Of a DNA stretch of 64,000 nucleotides, positions 13,601 to 26,100 are shown piece by piece (the stretch's first letter is position 1; each line of letters starts with the position of its first letter). The position numbers were made by a program, and so were the translations under genes. The notes under the pieces are model-generated. The model had not been told where the DNA came from, searched no databases, and worked only from the letters and a program-made list of their open reading frames with translations. This DNA is from Oscheius sp. JU75 (lineage: Eukaryota; Nematoda; Chromadorea; Rhabditida; Rhabditidae): positions 4,092,001 through 4,156,000 of the forward strand of contig JASJZC010000007.1 in assembly GCA_037178855.1 (NCBI GenBank), in the 5' to 3' direction.

Positions 13601-13926
13601 GGCTCAGACATGAGCGGAAGACCATCGGCCAGCTGGAATAGATGGGCCCATTGACACCTGTTGTTAAAAAATGACTTACTGGATCTCTGTCATACAAATC
13701 GACTGGGACATGAGTCTCAGGCGCCTCCTGCGTCGGCCGTTCCATGCCTTCCTGGCTGCCGGGGAAGGCGCTCCCCTGCGTGACAACTTGCTCCACGTCT
13801 GAACAACTTGATTCGTCAGCAAAACAATAGGCACATACCCGTGCGGATTTGCGTATTTCTGTTTCTGAGGGTGAGGTCCAAAGACGACAAACTACGTGGG
13901 TCGCCTTCGTTCTGGGGAGAGTTATC
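10685..13926 (-). CDS. RGS domain protein with two Ras-binding domains (RGS12/RGS14/LOCO-like), 5' part unresolved
   Basis: Regulator that accelerates GTP hydrolysis by G-alpha subunits and can bind Ras/Rap GTPases. Read on the minus strand, an acidic/Ser-rich leader exon (down from 13926) is followed by an RGS domain (about 13620-13130): DMKIFKRILRDPVLREPF, FLEQQFCAENINFYLAVEQF, a TEPVNVDNSTSKR loop and IFHLLKYDCWPRFLRA. After a Ser-rich linker come two Raf-like Ras-binding domains. The first starts HCRLMTGENCSTEVIELSDP (about 12090-11700); the second contains MTAGGVLRPLLSKYSIDFG (about 11660-11500). RGS plus tandem RBD is specific to RGS12, RGS14 and insect LOCO. The C-terminus ends in a Ser/Pro-rich tail without the expected GoLoco motif. 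The first exon shown starts at a splice acceptor, so more exons lie upstream; see 18593-18868 and 19620-19738. Confidence 0.85.
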
Positions 13927-16900
13927 CTGAAAATAGTGAGTATAATAATGACTGCAGCAAAAACTGAAAGATGGCCATGAAAACACTATAAATGTCGCAG
14001 TACGTTTGGCTCAATTAGAGACATTCAAGCACCGTCTCTTCAGGCTCGAGAGATATAGAAAAGATGACTGACTAATGGACAATTAATTGAATCTCGTCTT
14101 CAAACAATATGACGAAAGACGGTCGTGACAGATCAAAACATAGAAGAACCGGATGACTACCGAGCTAAAACAACGACTTCGTTATAACATCAAATGCCGA
14201 TGTATTTGCGACGAGAAGGGTGAATTGCACAATTTGCTCAGCTTACATGGTCTGGCGGGTGTCACCACATTGTTAATTTTTTTATGGCTTAACTAAAACA
14301 ATGTGCATACAGCCTTGAAGGTTCACCAAATTTAGATGGAAAGGCCCATATCGATAAGTCCCAACGTGTTTCAGGTCACTGAAATCCATTTCCTAGTGGT
14401 TAACATGTTTTATTGTTTTTTAATGTAATGCAAAGTTTTCAAAAATACTGAAATATAACATGTCATAATGTTTGTCATTAAGTTAAAACATCTCAGCCAG
14501 TTCTCATCTAACTATTTACAAACGGCTTTAATATTTCCGAGAAATACTAAGTAAGAAAAGACTAAAACGTAACACGTCAGTATTGAAGCATGGTCCCATA
14601 GTAGCAAACACAATCCTATGCAGAGAGGTCCTGTGATTTCGGATTTGGAGCGTAAATTTGAAATCAGCGCGTTCAGCATATGTTCTATGAACAGAGGAGA
14701 GACATATCTGAAGAGAAGGAGCAATAGGATCTACGAGGAAGTAGGGTGGGGCAGAAAGGTTGCGCGTCGATAGCAATACTAGCCAAGGATGGAAAGATTC
14801 GCAGTGTTGCGGCCTCCGTCTAACAAAGTTTGCAGTCATTGGAGTGAGATAAGCACAAGAACAAAAAGACTCGGGATCGTATGAGAAAAAAGTTTTGTCT
14901 GCTCCTTTTGAACCCATGAGATTAAATATCGAAGAGGTCGAGATCTCAGCAGTTGAAAGTGAAGAGGCAGGCTGAACGCCGCCGTTTCGCTCAAAAGGGA
15001 AAAAAGGTCTAAGTGAAGACAAATCGAAGCTTTTGCTTCATTGAGAATTAACCTAAGGCGGATTGGGCGACGGCGCCATTAACGACCCAATAAAGGGCAA
15101 AAACCTCTTCACGCGACATCTTATTTGGAAAGAGCTTTGTGAGGATCTGTTGGGACTATTGTAAAAGTCGTTAAGGAGGGAAAGAAGAAATGGCATGGAG
15201 CCCTTGAAGTTGTCCAAGAGAGCAACAGACAAAAAATCAAATAAGGTGGCGGCGAGAGGCAGAAAAAGCATCTCTGAGCACTCTGGCTACAAAAACGGGA
15301 GCAAACGTAGCCTCGACCTCCCACAAAACGGGAGCTAAGTATTACATAAAAACAGAAAACATAATTAATGTGGACGGATTTATACGGGCAGGATTGATTT
15401 AGTGCTCTCGCCGCCGCGGCTCTGGACACTCACAATTAAATTTATTGATCGCCCAGTATGGAGCAACTTAGGCGAGCGCTCTTTTGCACCTCCTGCTCAT
15501 AAAATAAATAGCTGCAAGCCGAAGAGAGAACATCCGGAATGGTAGATCCCCCGACAAGTGTGGACAAGTGGAAGTCTGGAGTAGGTCTCGAAATGCGAGA
15601 ACATTGCATGTCAAAGGAGAGAAGCTACGCGCGAGAGGGACGCCCTGTGATACATTGTTCCGGCTTGAGTTGAGGAACCGCGAGACTCGATACAAGAACC
15701 TCAGACCTAACTGATGAAATCGATGAACTTCGCTTTTTTTCGTTTTAAAACATCTACCGTGCCAGTTTTGACAGAAGGATGAACTGATGAGTACGGTAGC
15801 TCGTAGTTGTGTTACAATACTATTGCATTTTTATGAGACAGATGTTCTGTATCCTAATTAAAAAGTTGCATAGCACAGAAACTGGGCGGAAATTAACACC
15901 TGCTCGAAAAGATTTCATTTTGACGACACGCCTCATCAGGACATGTTGCATGTGCCGCTCAAAGAATGCTCGGAATGCTTTGTCTGCTGATATTTGAAAA
16001 CTTAGACCATTCTTAGCCATTGAGGAAGAGCTCAGGTGTTTTTGCAATTATCAATTAAGCTGAAAACAATGTAGGGCGCTAAATGAGGCTGTATAGTGCT
16101 GCAACTTGCCGTGTGGGTGGTTCTGCGTGTGAATGGGTAAGCCCCTAGCTGCCAGCTTCTCCACGGGGTCTTTCATACACACACCAACCAGACTCTTTTG
16201 GCATTGAGCTCGAGTATGACCGACCATGCTTAAGTTATGGAAAGTTGGGAGAACATAGCTTATACTTCGTTCAGGGCTCTTTTGCACTTCTGCAGCTGGA
16301 AGCATCCTTGAGCTGCCATGTTTGATCTCTTCCCTCGAATGGTCCTTCCGCTATGCCGACCAGCCGACTGGTCAAAGTCATTTTCGCCGCCCGCGGCAGC
16401 ACTGTCCCCGCCGATTCTTTTAAAACACCATCTGGATATTGAAGGAAGATTTCAAACTATGCTATGTGATCTTCCTTCAAGAGCCTTGAGTGCACAGAAC
16501 ACCGTGCATTATTTAGGATCAGTGGGAGGCGAGGGAGTGCTTTGACGCGGAGAGTGCAGACGCGGAAACCCGTGTGCCAGCGGCGCCGGAAAAGGCGTTC
16601 CGGCCAGTAGGAATCGATGCGCAGGCCGCTGCGCGACCGCAGCGCAAACATGTAGCTGTACATGCTAAACACCAACTTGGTTTTAACCTGTTCGCTTTTT
16701 TCGATGCTGCCACTAGTTCCGCTCATTTGGAAAACGCGCGGTATTAAAACATAGTCGGAAATGATTTGCTACAAAACCGCGTTCAGACCTGTTACAGTCT
16801 ACAGTATTTTTTCACTACTTTACAGATTATAAAAGCTAACTTCGAAGCTAGCTGGTATGAAACTGACTTCGAAAGGTGGAAAGAGGTTATTCGGTGGACA

Positions 16901-18592
16901 ACTGAGCACATGCATGAATAGTGTCAGCGGCTGAGCCAAATTTGACCGCTCAGAAATTCATAATCAAGCCAAGAAAGAATGCATAATCAATCTGCCTAAA
17001 AACATTACCGGGCGGGCAAAGACAAGCACCAGAAAGCAACAACTGGATTTGGAAATCCAAAATTGAATACGACTAGGAGACTGGACGACCTCCCTTGGGG
17101 GCACGCTGAAGATGATGATGATCAAATTTTAGCAAAAGATAGCAAAAAACCATGAAGCCTATCATGAAGTCGAAGATTGGCATGTTTGTCCACGAAAAGA
17201 GAGGAGCAGGTAGCGCGCGTGAGGTACAAGCAAACATGCGTGTAGAGAGAAAATGATTCATTAGCGCTCTACTGATGACCGGAGCCATCGGCTGTTTGCG
17301 CACTCGGAAGCTCCCCAGCTATCAACTTCAAACTTACGGCGTTCCTTCTTTTCACTGCGTAATAATACCTTAGATCGAAATGAAAACAAGAAGCAACTAC
17401 CTTGAGCATCTAGGTGACCTAATGAGGGGTCGCCCTGAAGAGGAGTCAACTCAAATCGGGAGAAGGCGGCAAAAAATTGCGGAAAGGATGTTGCGTTGCT
17501 GCAACGAAGCTACTTTGATGAGCAAAAGAGAGTACTCAGCCTCTTAAAAGTAGTAGTAAAGGGGCGTTGCCGCACAGAGCTTCAAATGAAGCACAGAAAA
17601 GAAATAGATAGGGAATGAGAGTCAAATCTGTCCATGTTAGGTGCTCAGAAGAATAAACAAAAGGCAATGGTCAAAAAGTTAAGTCGACCTGTATCTAAAA
17701 GTTGAAAAAGAATTTTTAAAGTTCATTAAGTTGCAAAAGTGCTTGGAAGAATAGTGATTCATCTAGAAATTCAGTCAAAAACTCTAGCTCAAAAAGTGTT
17801 ATGTGCGATATGTTTTTCTTATTCACAAACCTTAACAGGCACAGCGGTAGTGACACTTTATCTATAGGAAAAGTATAACTACAGAAGTGATGTGCCGTTC
17901 GTCAAACACGAAAAAACACACTGGATGATATAATGTTTAATCTTGGACTATTCTGCGAATCTATTGCGCTCCATTCGTATACTAATATTAGTCTTTGACT
18001 AGTTAGATTATGAGGAGTAGAACTTGGATAAGACAAGCTGTTACATAGCTCTCTCCCTACGTGGACAAAAAACCTTGGTAGTTAAAAGCTAGGATTGATG
18101 CCTCTGGATGCGCAATTTCTGTTTCATTACCAGCCGGTGTTAATTGTGCTCGCGTCATGGCCAAATGGAAATGCAGATTTCAACCTCGATTAACTTTCTA
18201 CAATAAAAAAAAAGAAATCCTATAAAGTGCTGTAAATTTGTGTGAAAAAACATAGACAGTGTTCAAAAAAATGTTAAAAACGAGGCTATAAGTTAAAAAT
18301 TAGTACATAGCTCGAAACGCGCGACAACAAATAACGCTATGGAAGCTTCCTACTCACCCGATCTTTAGGGACATATTAAAAAACAAATGCTACCGGTAGG
18401 TAATAAAACCTGAGCTATGCTATTAAAAAAGAGCGCTGGTAATAGTTGCGGAAATATTCGGATGCGTCCTCATGTGATTTAATGCACTTTCATTGAAAGC
18501 AGATGAGACGAGCTGCACACCCACTAGAAGCTAAAAAGATGGCTTCGAGAAGAGGATGTGTGACAAAAGAGAGCTCTACGTGAAAAACTTAC
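13927..18592. other. Gene-poor stretch, possibly a large intron of the RGS gene
   Basis: I find no conserved coding exon in about 4.7 kb. A GC-rich patch at about 16500-16735 carries a minus-strand ATG (16726) whose frame opens with MSGTSGSIEKSEQ followed at once by a GT, so it could be an alternative first exon. A short minus-strand open stretch ends with a GT near 17400. Neither is strong. If the upstream exon candidates belong to the RGS gene, this region is one long intron, far larger than anything else in the window. Confidence 0.35.
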
Positions 18593-18868
18593 CCTAATTA
18601 TAGAAGGACGACGAAAGGGTGAGCCATCCAGAGTGGAAATATGTGACAAGGCACTACTAGGGCGCGCTTCTGCAATGACAGCCATATGAAACCTTCTCTG
18701 CTTCGGACGCTTCTTAATATCAGTCGGGTTCGCAAATTGGACCCGACGGAAAGGCTGCACATCGTCTATTTCTTCGATTATAGGCTGGGCTCGTTTCTTC
18801 TGTAGTCGAATAGCTGTTTTTCTTCGGGAGTCGCGGCAGACACCATTGCGTTCGAATTTCATCCACGA
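18593..18868 (-). CDS. Probable internal exon, likely of the RGS gene
   Basis: A 276-nt stretch (92 codons) open on the minus strand, bounded by a GTTTAG acceptor and a perfect GTAAGT donor, and in phase 0 at both ends. The peptide is basic and Ser/Pro-rich: QKKRAQPIIEEIDDVQPFRR, then ALSHISTLDGSPFRRPSIIR. The RGS exon starting at 13926 is also phase 0, so joining them keeps the frame. No domain is recognised. It might instead belong to a separate unrecognised gene. Confidence 0.4.
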
Positions 18869-19619
18869 CTAAACCGATTGGAACTTTTCGAGGCAAAAGA
18901 TAAGAAGAGCTTGGGAAAAGAGACATAAGTAAAATAGTGAAAGTAACAGAGGGTCTACAAGGTTCTCAGCATGAATGTTGTCCGCGGATCGCATGTTGAG
19001 GACAATAGCCGGTTGCGACCATGTATAAAGACGGGTGGCGCCAAAGAAACCGCGTTTGAATTTGAGGTCGCGACCATTTTTTGCCAACGCACAACGGCCT
19101 GGGAACGGCTGGTCGGTGAGCGGATGTTTGAAATAAGAGAATTGCTTTCCTCGCATGGTACACATTTTCGAATACCTGCTAGTGAAAAGACTGAAATGTG
19201 GAAGGCATTTTTCGAAGAATAAACTAGTGCCTACACCAGACGAGAATGTTCTTCCAGAAAAGAATGTTGAATCATCAGTTGTTGCGCAAATGAGTAAACT
19301 ACGTGACCAAACAAACTCAACAAAGAACAGTCTCCCGAGAAGAGCATAGAAGGTGATAATGTTCATCCAAGGCTCAGCTAAGCCCTGACACAATCGTAAA
19401 GAGTGTTAACCGCGCAGTTGCGGCACTTTAGCAGCGACTAACAGGCAGAAAACAATCGACAGCAACAAGTCGTACTGCATCATCCAAAGCTTAACCCACC
19501 GACGAACTGTAGAAAATCTCATTTGGATCGAGGGGTAGAAACGGCAAACGACGGAATCTTGTTGTAACTGAAAATATTTTCACAGAGGTGCATACTTCTT
19601 AAAACATACTTCGTTTAGT

Positions 19620-19738
19620 TTTCGATACCGCATTGGGTCTAGTTAGAGTAGCCGGTGGTAGAGCTGGTGGATCATCAGACATCCTTCGAGGAGATGCGAA
19701 GAGACCACTGCTATCTGACGATACGGATAGGATCATCA
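19620..19738 (-). CDS. Probable 5' exon on the minus strand
   Basis: Open minus-strand stretch between a TTTCAG acceptor and a GTATGT donor. The frame reads SSDSSGLFASPRRMSDDPPA then LPPATLTRPNAVSKTKR, low-complexity and Pro/Ser-rich like the tails of signalling proteins. Its end phase does not join directly to the exon at 18593-18868 in the frame favoured there, so an exon between them or a different start is needed. Tentative. Confidence 0.3.
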
Positions 19739-21332
19739 CTGAAAGTGCATTGTTTATAGAACATGTACCTGTGTTTATAAAGCTGACTCAAACATTAAAA
19801 TTATAAACAGGACGGCACAAAACAACGACTGTAAAAACAAGGAGCACCATAACGTTCAAAAGGAAAAAGCATAAGAAAGATCTTAATTAGGGAGGCGCAA
19901 AGAAAATAATGACCAGAAAGCCTTGACACGATGCAATTAACCTAAGATATCGTGCTGATGGGAGCCGGAGTACTATTGTTCATCTTACACATAGTGACTT
20001 CTATAGGGACTACTAATGGGAAACATGATGAATCGGGTTGGTTCAGGAATGTTGTATTTGCCGATTGTTTATAAGAGTTTTATTTTGCGTTGAAAGATTT
20101 CTGTAACTGAGAACAATGGATTCGTAAGTTGTCTAGCCTTACAGAATTATCGATAGCTGTGATAAGCGACATACTGACCTCATTGCTAGTAATTAACCAA
20201 CCAAATCAATACACAATAACATTTCATTCCATCTAATATTTCGCGCTCAAAGTTGCGCATGACGATTGCAAATCTGCCACTCTCGGAACCGGCACATATG
20301 GTCCGTCTAGACTCATCCATGAATTGCATTTTTCAAATTTGTCAGCTTTGATCTCTCGGTCGTTAAAAATCGGAAGTCCCATCTGCAGACGCCGACAAAT
20401 TTTTATTAGCCACCCACGCCAAATAAGGTATAGTTATGTCACTCATTTGTCTCCTCACACCCATAAAATGGCGTGGCAAATTATGTTCCATTTATTTCCT
20501 AAGGCTCTTAGTGGATCTCCTTTTCATGAGGCGTTTTTTATTGGCTTGAGATTGTTTTCGACATTTTTCGTTGTATACTGTGGAAATTTTATGAAACAGC
20601 ATTTTTCGATTCAGACAGGGGTGTAGCTGTCCTTTCCCCATCATCTTCTTGCGGCCTCTCTTTTTCCTCTGCCATTTGTGCACTCTCTGTCCGACATGCG
20701 ATTATTGTCTACAGGCCTTGCTGTCCCGATTTCGTGTCCATTCCGAGTCGAGTATGTATAGACTATATAATTCATTTTCATTCTACACTCACTATCTGAC
20801 CATTACTCATATATGAGTTCGCGGTGCCAGCCACAAACGAAGCATCTTTGTCTCCTCCCTTTATTTCGCATCTCGGCTTTAAATTTGGCGCCCATATGTA
20901 TTCAGGACGTTCATAGATAAAGTCATTGTGAGCACAAAGGAAACTTCTTCGGAAACTTCAAGAGTCATCTACCTTGAAAAACCAATGATGTATCCGAACG
21001 ACTCATTTACGATCCTCTCTGTGTAGGAATTAGCTGCGCCTATAGGAATTCCTCATGTTTCTCATGTGCGCATAAGACAACAACCTCAGTTTCGTAACTT
21101 TTTGCGCGCGATTTCGTATCCTATCTGTCCACGTTGCGCAGCTGGAAGGTTCGCAACTCACAAAATAACAAACACTGCGTCATTCCCTGCCATTTCTCTC
21201 TGACTGTCCGCCTCATTTACATAAATCTGACGCATACACTCCTCTCAAAAATCGTACAATCTGTCGGTCAAACCATTTTTCCCACCTCAATCTATTTTTA
21301 CCGCAACAATACGATGCCATTTAGAAAACAAC
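19739..21332. other. Intergenic region
   Basis: AT-rich with only short frames. No coding sequence, RNA gene or repeat family recognised. Confidence 0.45.
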
Positions 21333-21713
21333 ATGCCTATCAGAACCGACGGTGTCCCGACTGACGAAGAGAGAGCCTCCATGGTTGGTTGTAAATTGTT
21401 CAATGATTTATTTTTCAGCATGTGAAGCGTCTGGCCGAAGCTGCTCATCGTTATTGCAAGGAGATCATGATTGACTGTGTAGGTGTACTCATCAATTGTA
21501 TTCTAAATGCAAATTCAGGCCTCAGAGAAGCCGCAGCCTTTTCCGATTGGAGAAGTTCTGGCTAACAAAAAGATGTCAATTGGAGTTGGTGCAAGTTCTC
21601 CTCTCGCTGCCAACACACATGGTCATTCCCCGAAAATTCCGTCTCCTCTCGCCTCTTCAGGAAATAAGCATCTCGGTGACCGTATCTCTAATGCTTTCAA
21701 TACTTCCCGCTGA
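21333..21713 (+). CDS. Small uncharacterised protein, 101 residues
   Basis: Three exons (21333-21383, 21419-21478, 21519-21713) join in frame across introns of 35 and 40 bp with good GT and TTTCAG/TTCAG borders. The product starts MPIRTDGVPTDEERAS, continues with an amphipathic basic helix (HVKRLAEAAHRYCKE) and ends in a Ser/Pro/Gly-rich tail. It has no signal peptide or membrane segment. I do not recognise the family. Consistent phases over three exons and a clean stop support a real gene, perhaps a small nuclear or cytosolic adaptor, but no function can be claimed. Confidence 0.6.
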
Positions 21714-22080
21714 AAAACTCATATGATTAATAGCTCAAACCAATGTTGATCTTCCGGTGCCATTCCACTGCTTTTTGTAAATCTGATGAATCAATTACTT
21801 ATAAACGATCAAGAGGTCAATTGGATAGTATGATTGAATCGGCCAGTTAGAAGCACAAAGCATACACTTAGAGTGTCATGTGGTTTCACTTGGATGTGTG
21901 ACTTATGTGTGGGCGAGTCGATCACACCGGCGCAAAAAGTGTTTCACGGATAGTTCTGATAGCAATGCTACTATTTGGAATGCGATTGGCCGAGAAGAGG
22001 GTTATGAAAGGGCGACCTCTCAAGAGTCCGCCAACGGCTTGCATCGTTTGTGCGCGCGTTCGACGCCCACTTATTTTGTA

Positions 22081-22410
22081 TCACCGCAATAGTGGAATTT
22101 TTTCTTTTCCGTGGTCCAGAGCACTGCCATTTTGGGATAGGTGCGGACCAGATGTCTCAATAACCTTCAATCCTTTTTCGCGCCTATCAATCAACTGTTG
22201 ATCCAGCTCGAGGTCACTCCACACACGCTTGAAGCCACCTTGAGAGAGTCTAATACCTCCCGTCTGAGACACAATGTGGGTTATCCCATCAGCCAGCACG
22301 TTTTTATTGATGTTATCAACTGCTGTTTCTCTCACAATTTGTATCATCCTCTTCCTCTGAAGTGTTGGTAAAGCGCCGCCAGAGGACTTGAACCGGGTGC
22401 CGGTCTTCAT
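22081..22410 (-). CDS. Possible terminal exon of an unrecognised minus-strand gene
   Basis: A 109-codon frame opens after an acceptor-like CTAAG and runs to a TGA. The peptide is compositionally balanced (MIQIVRETAVDNINKNVLA, then GGFKRVWSDLELDQQLIDRR) and unlike the neighbouring chance frames. No upstream exon could be joined and no family is recognised. A plus-strand frame overlaps it. It may be a chance ORF or a fragment. Confidence 0.25.
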   Translation of the reverse strand: MKTGTRFKSSGGALPTLQRKRMIQIVRETAVDNINKNVLADGITHIVSQTGGIRLSQGGFKRVWSDLELDQQLIDRREKGLKVIETSGPHLSQNGSALDHGKEKIPLLR

Positions 22411-23119
22411 GTGCAGGACGCTTTCATGGCTCTTTACACCTTAGTTAATAGCTTATTTTGCTTGAAAACCAAATACCTTTGGATTCTTTCTTGTTTTGAC
22501 TACCGTATGCCCTAATGTCGCAGTTCACACGGTCGAACTTCTTTTTTTACGACCTTCGCAACGTGCTAAATGATACTGATCGAGATCCTGCAAATGACTC
22601 ACTCATCAACCTGTCGCCTTCTCGCAGCGCAATTTTCAGTTTTCTTCTCATTTGTCTTCTTCTGTCACCCATTGACACTTTCCTTTAGCAAAAACTGTTC
22701 CGTCAAAAAGAGATATCGTGGGTTTCTTTTTCTCTCTACTGACCGGTACCTACCTTGCCCATAAACAAACAGTTTTTCATAGTTTGCTTGCTCCTCTTCA
22801 GTGTTTGACTCACTTTCGCCACCTCAGAAAAAGTCGCGAGACAGGAAACCTGAAACCGAAGGTATCAAAATGCTTCTCTCCCGGAAAACTCTTAGCGAAG
22901 TTCCGAAGAGGGTGAAACGTCGTCCAGCTCTTGTTTGCCCTCGACCACCTGCACTCAGACAAAATACTCGCACTTAAACTCGACAGTTTTTCGAGTAGCT
23001 CTGAAGAACTTTAGGTACACTTAGGATACCGATATTGCCCACAAACAACACTTCAAATCCTTCTTTCTTTCGTGATTAAAAAACATGTGAACAGTCTTCA
23101 GGGGAATATACCAAGGCGG

Positions 23120-26100
23120 ATGCAGAATGTCGAAGGAAATGGGCAGTCGCCCAGTGTCACAATCGCGTTTCCGTCAGAACAGGTAAGTAATTTCCTTTTA
23201 GTCACTCCTCTGCCCCTTTCGTTCTTTATGGCGTCTCATGGCCCGAAAGGTGTGCTGATGAGCTTAAAATGACCCCCTGAAGACCCTTCCCTTTTCTCGC
23301 AGTCATTATACGAGCAGTCGCATGAAGTTTCAGGACTGGCTGCCTTGCCAGTTCGGCTACCCATTATATGACCGTTTCAAGCCATTCGGCTTGTACTATG
23401 AGAAGTTATTTCCATCCCATTTGACGTTCAGGAAGATCTTTCTCTAAAGACCAGCTGTCAAGTGGCATCTGCATGGCTAAGCGATTGAATCACTTGGTTG
23501 CACCTTTATATGTTCATCTCCAAAGTCTTCCGCTTTTTGAACAGTTTTGCTTGTATCGAACACTTTTCAGTACTTGTTTTGGTAATTTCCTCTCGAAACT
23601 ACACACGTTATAAGAACACCAAGTGCTGTAACATCTGTTCCGACAGTGTCAAAAAAGTAATAGTCGAAAGCTACAACTTAAACAGTAGGGCTGTCACGCC
23701 TAAAAACTGGTACCAACTGATGTTTATTAATCGTGATCCTTCTTTGAATATGGTAGGCGCGTGGCGCTTTCAGCTCAGTTCCGAGCAGTTTCCGGCCGCT
23801 GTTTGAATTTCGGCTCAGCTCCAATGGTCAGCAGGATCAGTAACAATTGATAGAGACCGGACGGCGCAAGCCACTGCCGGTGTACGCGCAAACGCACCGA
23901 TTCTTGGCAGCTAATCTTTTGAGTGTGAAATGGAGACTCTCCACAGCTCCGCTTACAAACCGAAGGCATCTTTTCCAATGTGACTGTGGGTTTATTCCGT
24001 CTTTTCACAAACTTGTCATGCGGAACCTTTTCTCGAAGTGCCCAATTCATGGCCCCATCTGGTTCCCATTCACGGCTAAGATCACAACACTGGATTATGG
24101 GCTGGTAACATTCTGATGCAAACGAGCTTTTTAATCGGACGCAATCACTTTTGAACCGCCTTCAACTGTTTATAGTTGCAATGCAATCTGATAATCGCTG
24201 CGACATCTATGATTGCCGACGCAGGTGTTGAACAAAGAAGCAGTCAACGCTCGCCAAATTTTTAAACTATCGACATTTAAGGTTTGTTTCAGCCCGCACA
24301 GTCCCAAGGAGAGTCGGCAGAGATTACTGCAGTTGGCTCAGAAAACTCATCACTTTGAAAGTCGGCCAAGTAGCTGTCACTCACCAGAGCTACGTCCCAA
24401 AATGGGACTTCGGTAAGTATTGTTATTGTTCGACAATAAACAATTTTCAGGGCAAAAGATCGGTGTCGAAACTCAGCTTACGTGTCAGAGCAAAGCCTAC
24501 CAGACAAGCTAACCCAAGCCTTAAAGAGTCTTCGGCCAGGAGCACTCGTCCACTCTGCCAGTAGCTCAACACCATTCCGACTAAAGGTACGTTGTAGAAA
24601 TCAAAAGCCATTAATGTTTCCAGAGTAAAGGCGCTGTGACCGCTGATGATGTTGTTTACATATCTGCTCCAGAACATCGTTCGAGGAGCAAGCCTAGAGA
24701 CAAAGAAGAGTCGAAGGTAATATTTGTTTTGGGAGAGAGATAAATAGTTTATCTCAGAGAAGGCATCATTCTGTCTTCCTGAACGCTGCCAGTGAAATCC
24801 ATGTAGAGAACAGAGACACAACGCTGAAAGATTTGGATCAAATTCGAAATCTATACAGAAGCGTGCCCAATGTTAGCACCTTGGAAGACAATGAGTATGC
24901 TAGTTTTGAACATTTTCAGAACTCATTTCAGTTTCCATTTCCGACCATCTCGACAATCAAAGTACACAGATGAGTTTGAAGCTGACATGTCGTCCTCGAC
25001 GAGAAGTCCCACTGATAGCGGCTATCGTTCCACACCACGGCACAACACTGAAGAAAACCCATATATTTTTGAAGATGAATGCGATTTTGGTCAGATAATT
25101 CGCTACAATCTAAGAACATTTCTCAGGCATCAGTCGCAAAACAACTACTGTTGTTCACATCAATGGTGATTCTTCCCCGCCACCTATGGATGAGCCAGTG
25201 TTGAGAGCTCACGGAGCAAACTTGGCAGCTTTTGAAGAATCACTGAAAAGCTATGGTATTCTGAATGAGATGAATACTTCTCCCATCAATGAGAGAGACA
25301 TCATTGCAATTCTTCAGTCTGGAAGATGCAAGCATCTAGCAAACCTTATCGATATTACAGTAGTTCCCAAGTGAGTCTCTTGAGCGACAAAGACAAGGGT
25401 TTCAGGCTTGTTGAGATCGTATTGTCAGTGCTGTCAAGTCTTATTGAACACATTGTTCGATTGACACTCCAGTCCATCAAAATTACCAAGGATGACGTGG
25501 TCACCGCTATCAAGGTGGTCACTACTATCATTTGTACTGAAAAACTGAAAAACTTGTAGCTCTGCTTCCCCGTGGGCATTTACACTAGCTGCCAAAAAGC
25601 AGGAAGTCAAGCACTGTCCATATTTGCTCTCAGTGGAACTGGTGGCTTACGGAAGGGGCTCAGCGACCGATCTAATCTGAAGCTCTCAGTAGGAAAGATC
25701 AACCGATTGCTTCTAGAAAAAGTATGCGATAAGCCCATCGCCGACACGGTAAGCTATTTACGGCTGTTTTCATTCATCCAATTCAGGCAGCGATACTGTT
25801 GACAGCAGCGCTTGAATGCATCCTAGAGGAACTAATCTTACTTATTGTATCACTAGGTAGAATATTCTTTGCGCTTTTTACTTACTGCTTCAGAAAAAGA
25901 AACTCCCTTGACACTCCAAGAATTCAATGAAGCTCTTCTCAACGACTACGACGTCACCAACTTCTTCTCCAGACACGATGGTTTTACTTGTAGCTCCTCT
26001 TCTTTCCTCTTAACCGTATAGTTCAGCTGAAAACATACCTTCCACTGTTTCAATCAGTCAAATGATGGAAGCTGTCAGCAGAATACGACAAAAAATTATG

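Noticed and set aside
13130-13620. Axin (pry-1) as identity of the RGS-domain gene
   Set aside because: The downstream exons encode two Raf-like Ras-binding domains and no DIX domain, which fits RGS12/14/LOCO instead.
14500-15500. Several overlapping minus-strand frames of 70-160 codons
   Set aside because: They overlap each other in different frames with Ser/Phe/Leu-biased composition and no conserved motif or matching splice sites.
20324-20626. 100-residue plus-strand frame
   Set aside because: No homology, no splice context, and composition follows the local AT bias.
22370-22400. tRNA on the minus strand (GGTTCAAGTCC)
   Set aside because: The sequence matches a B-box but the T-arm does not pair beyond two base pairs and no acceptor stem closes.
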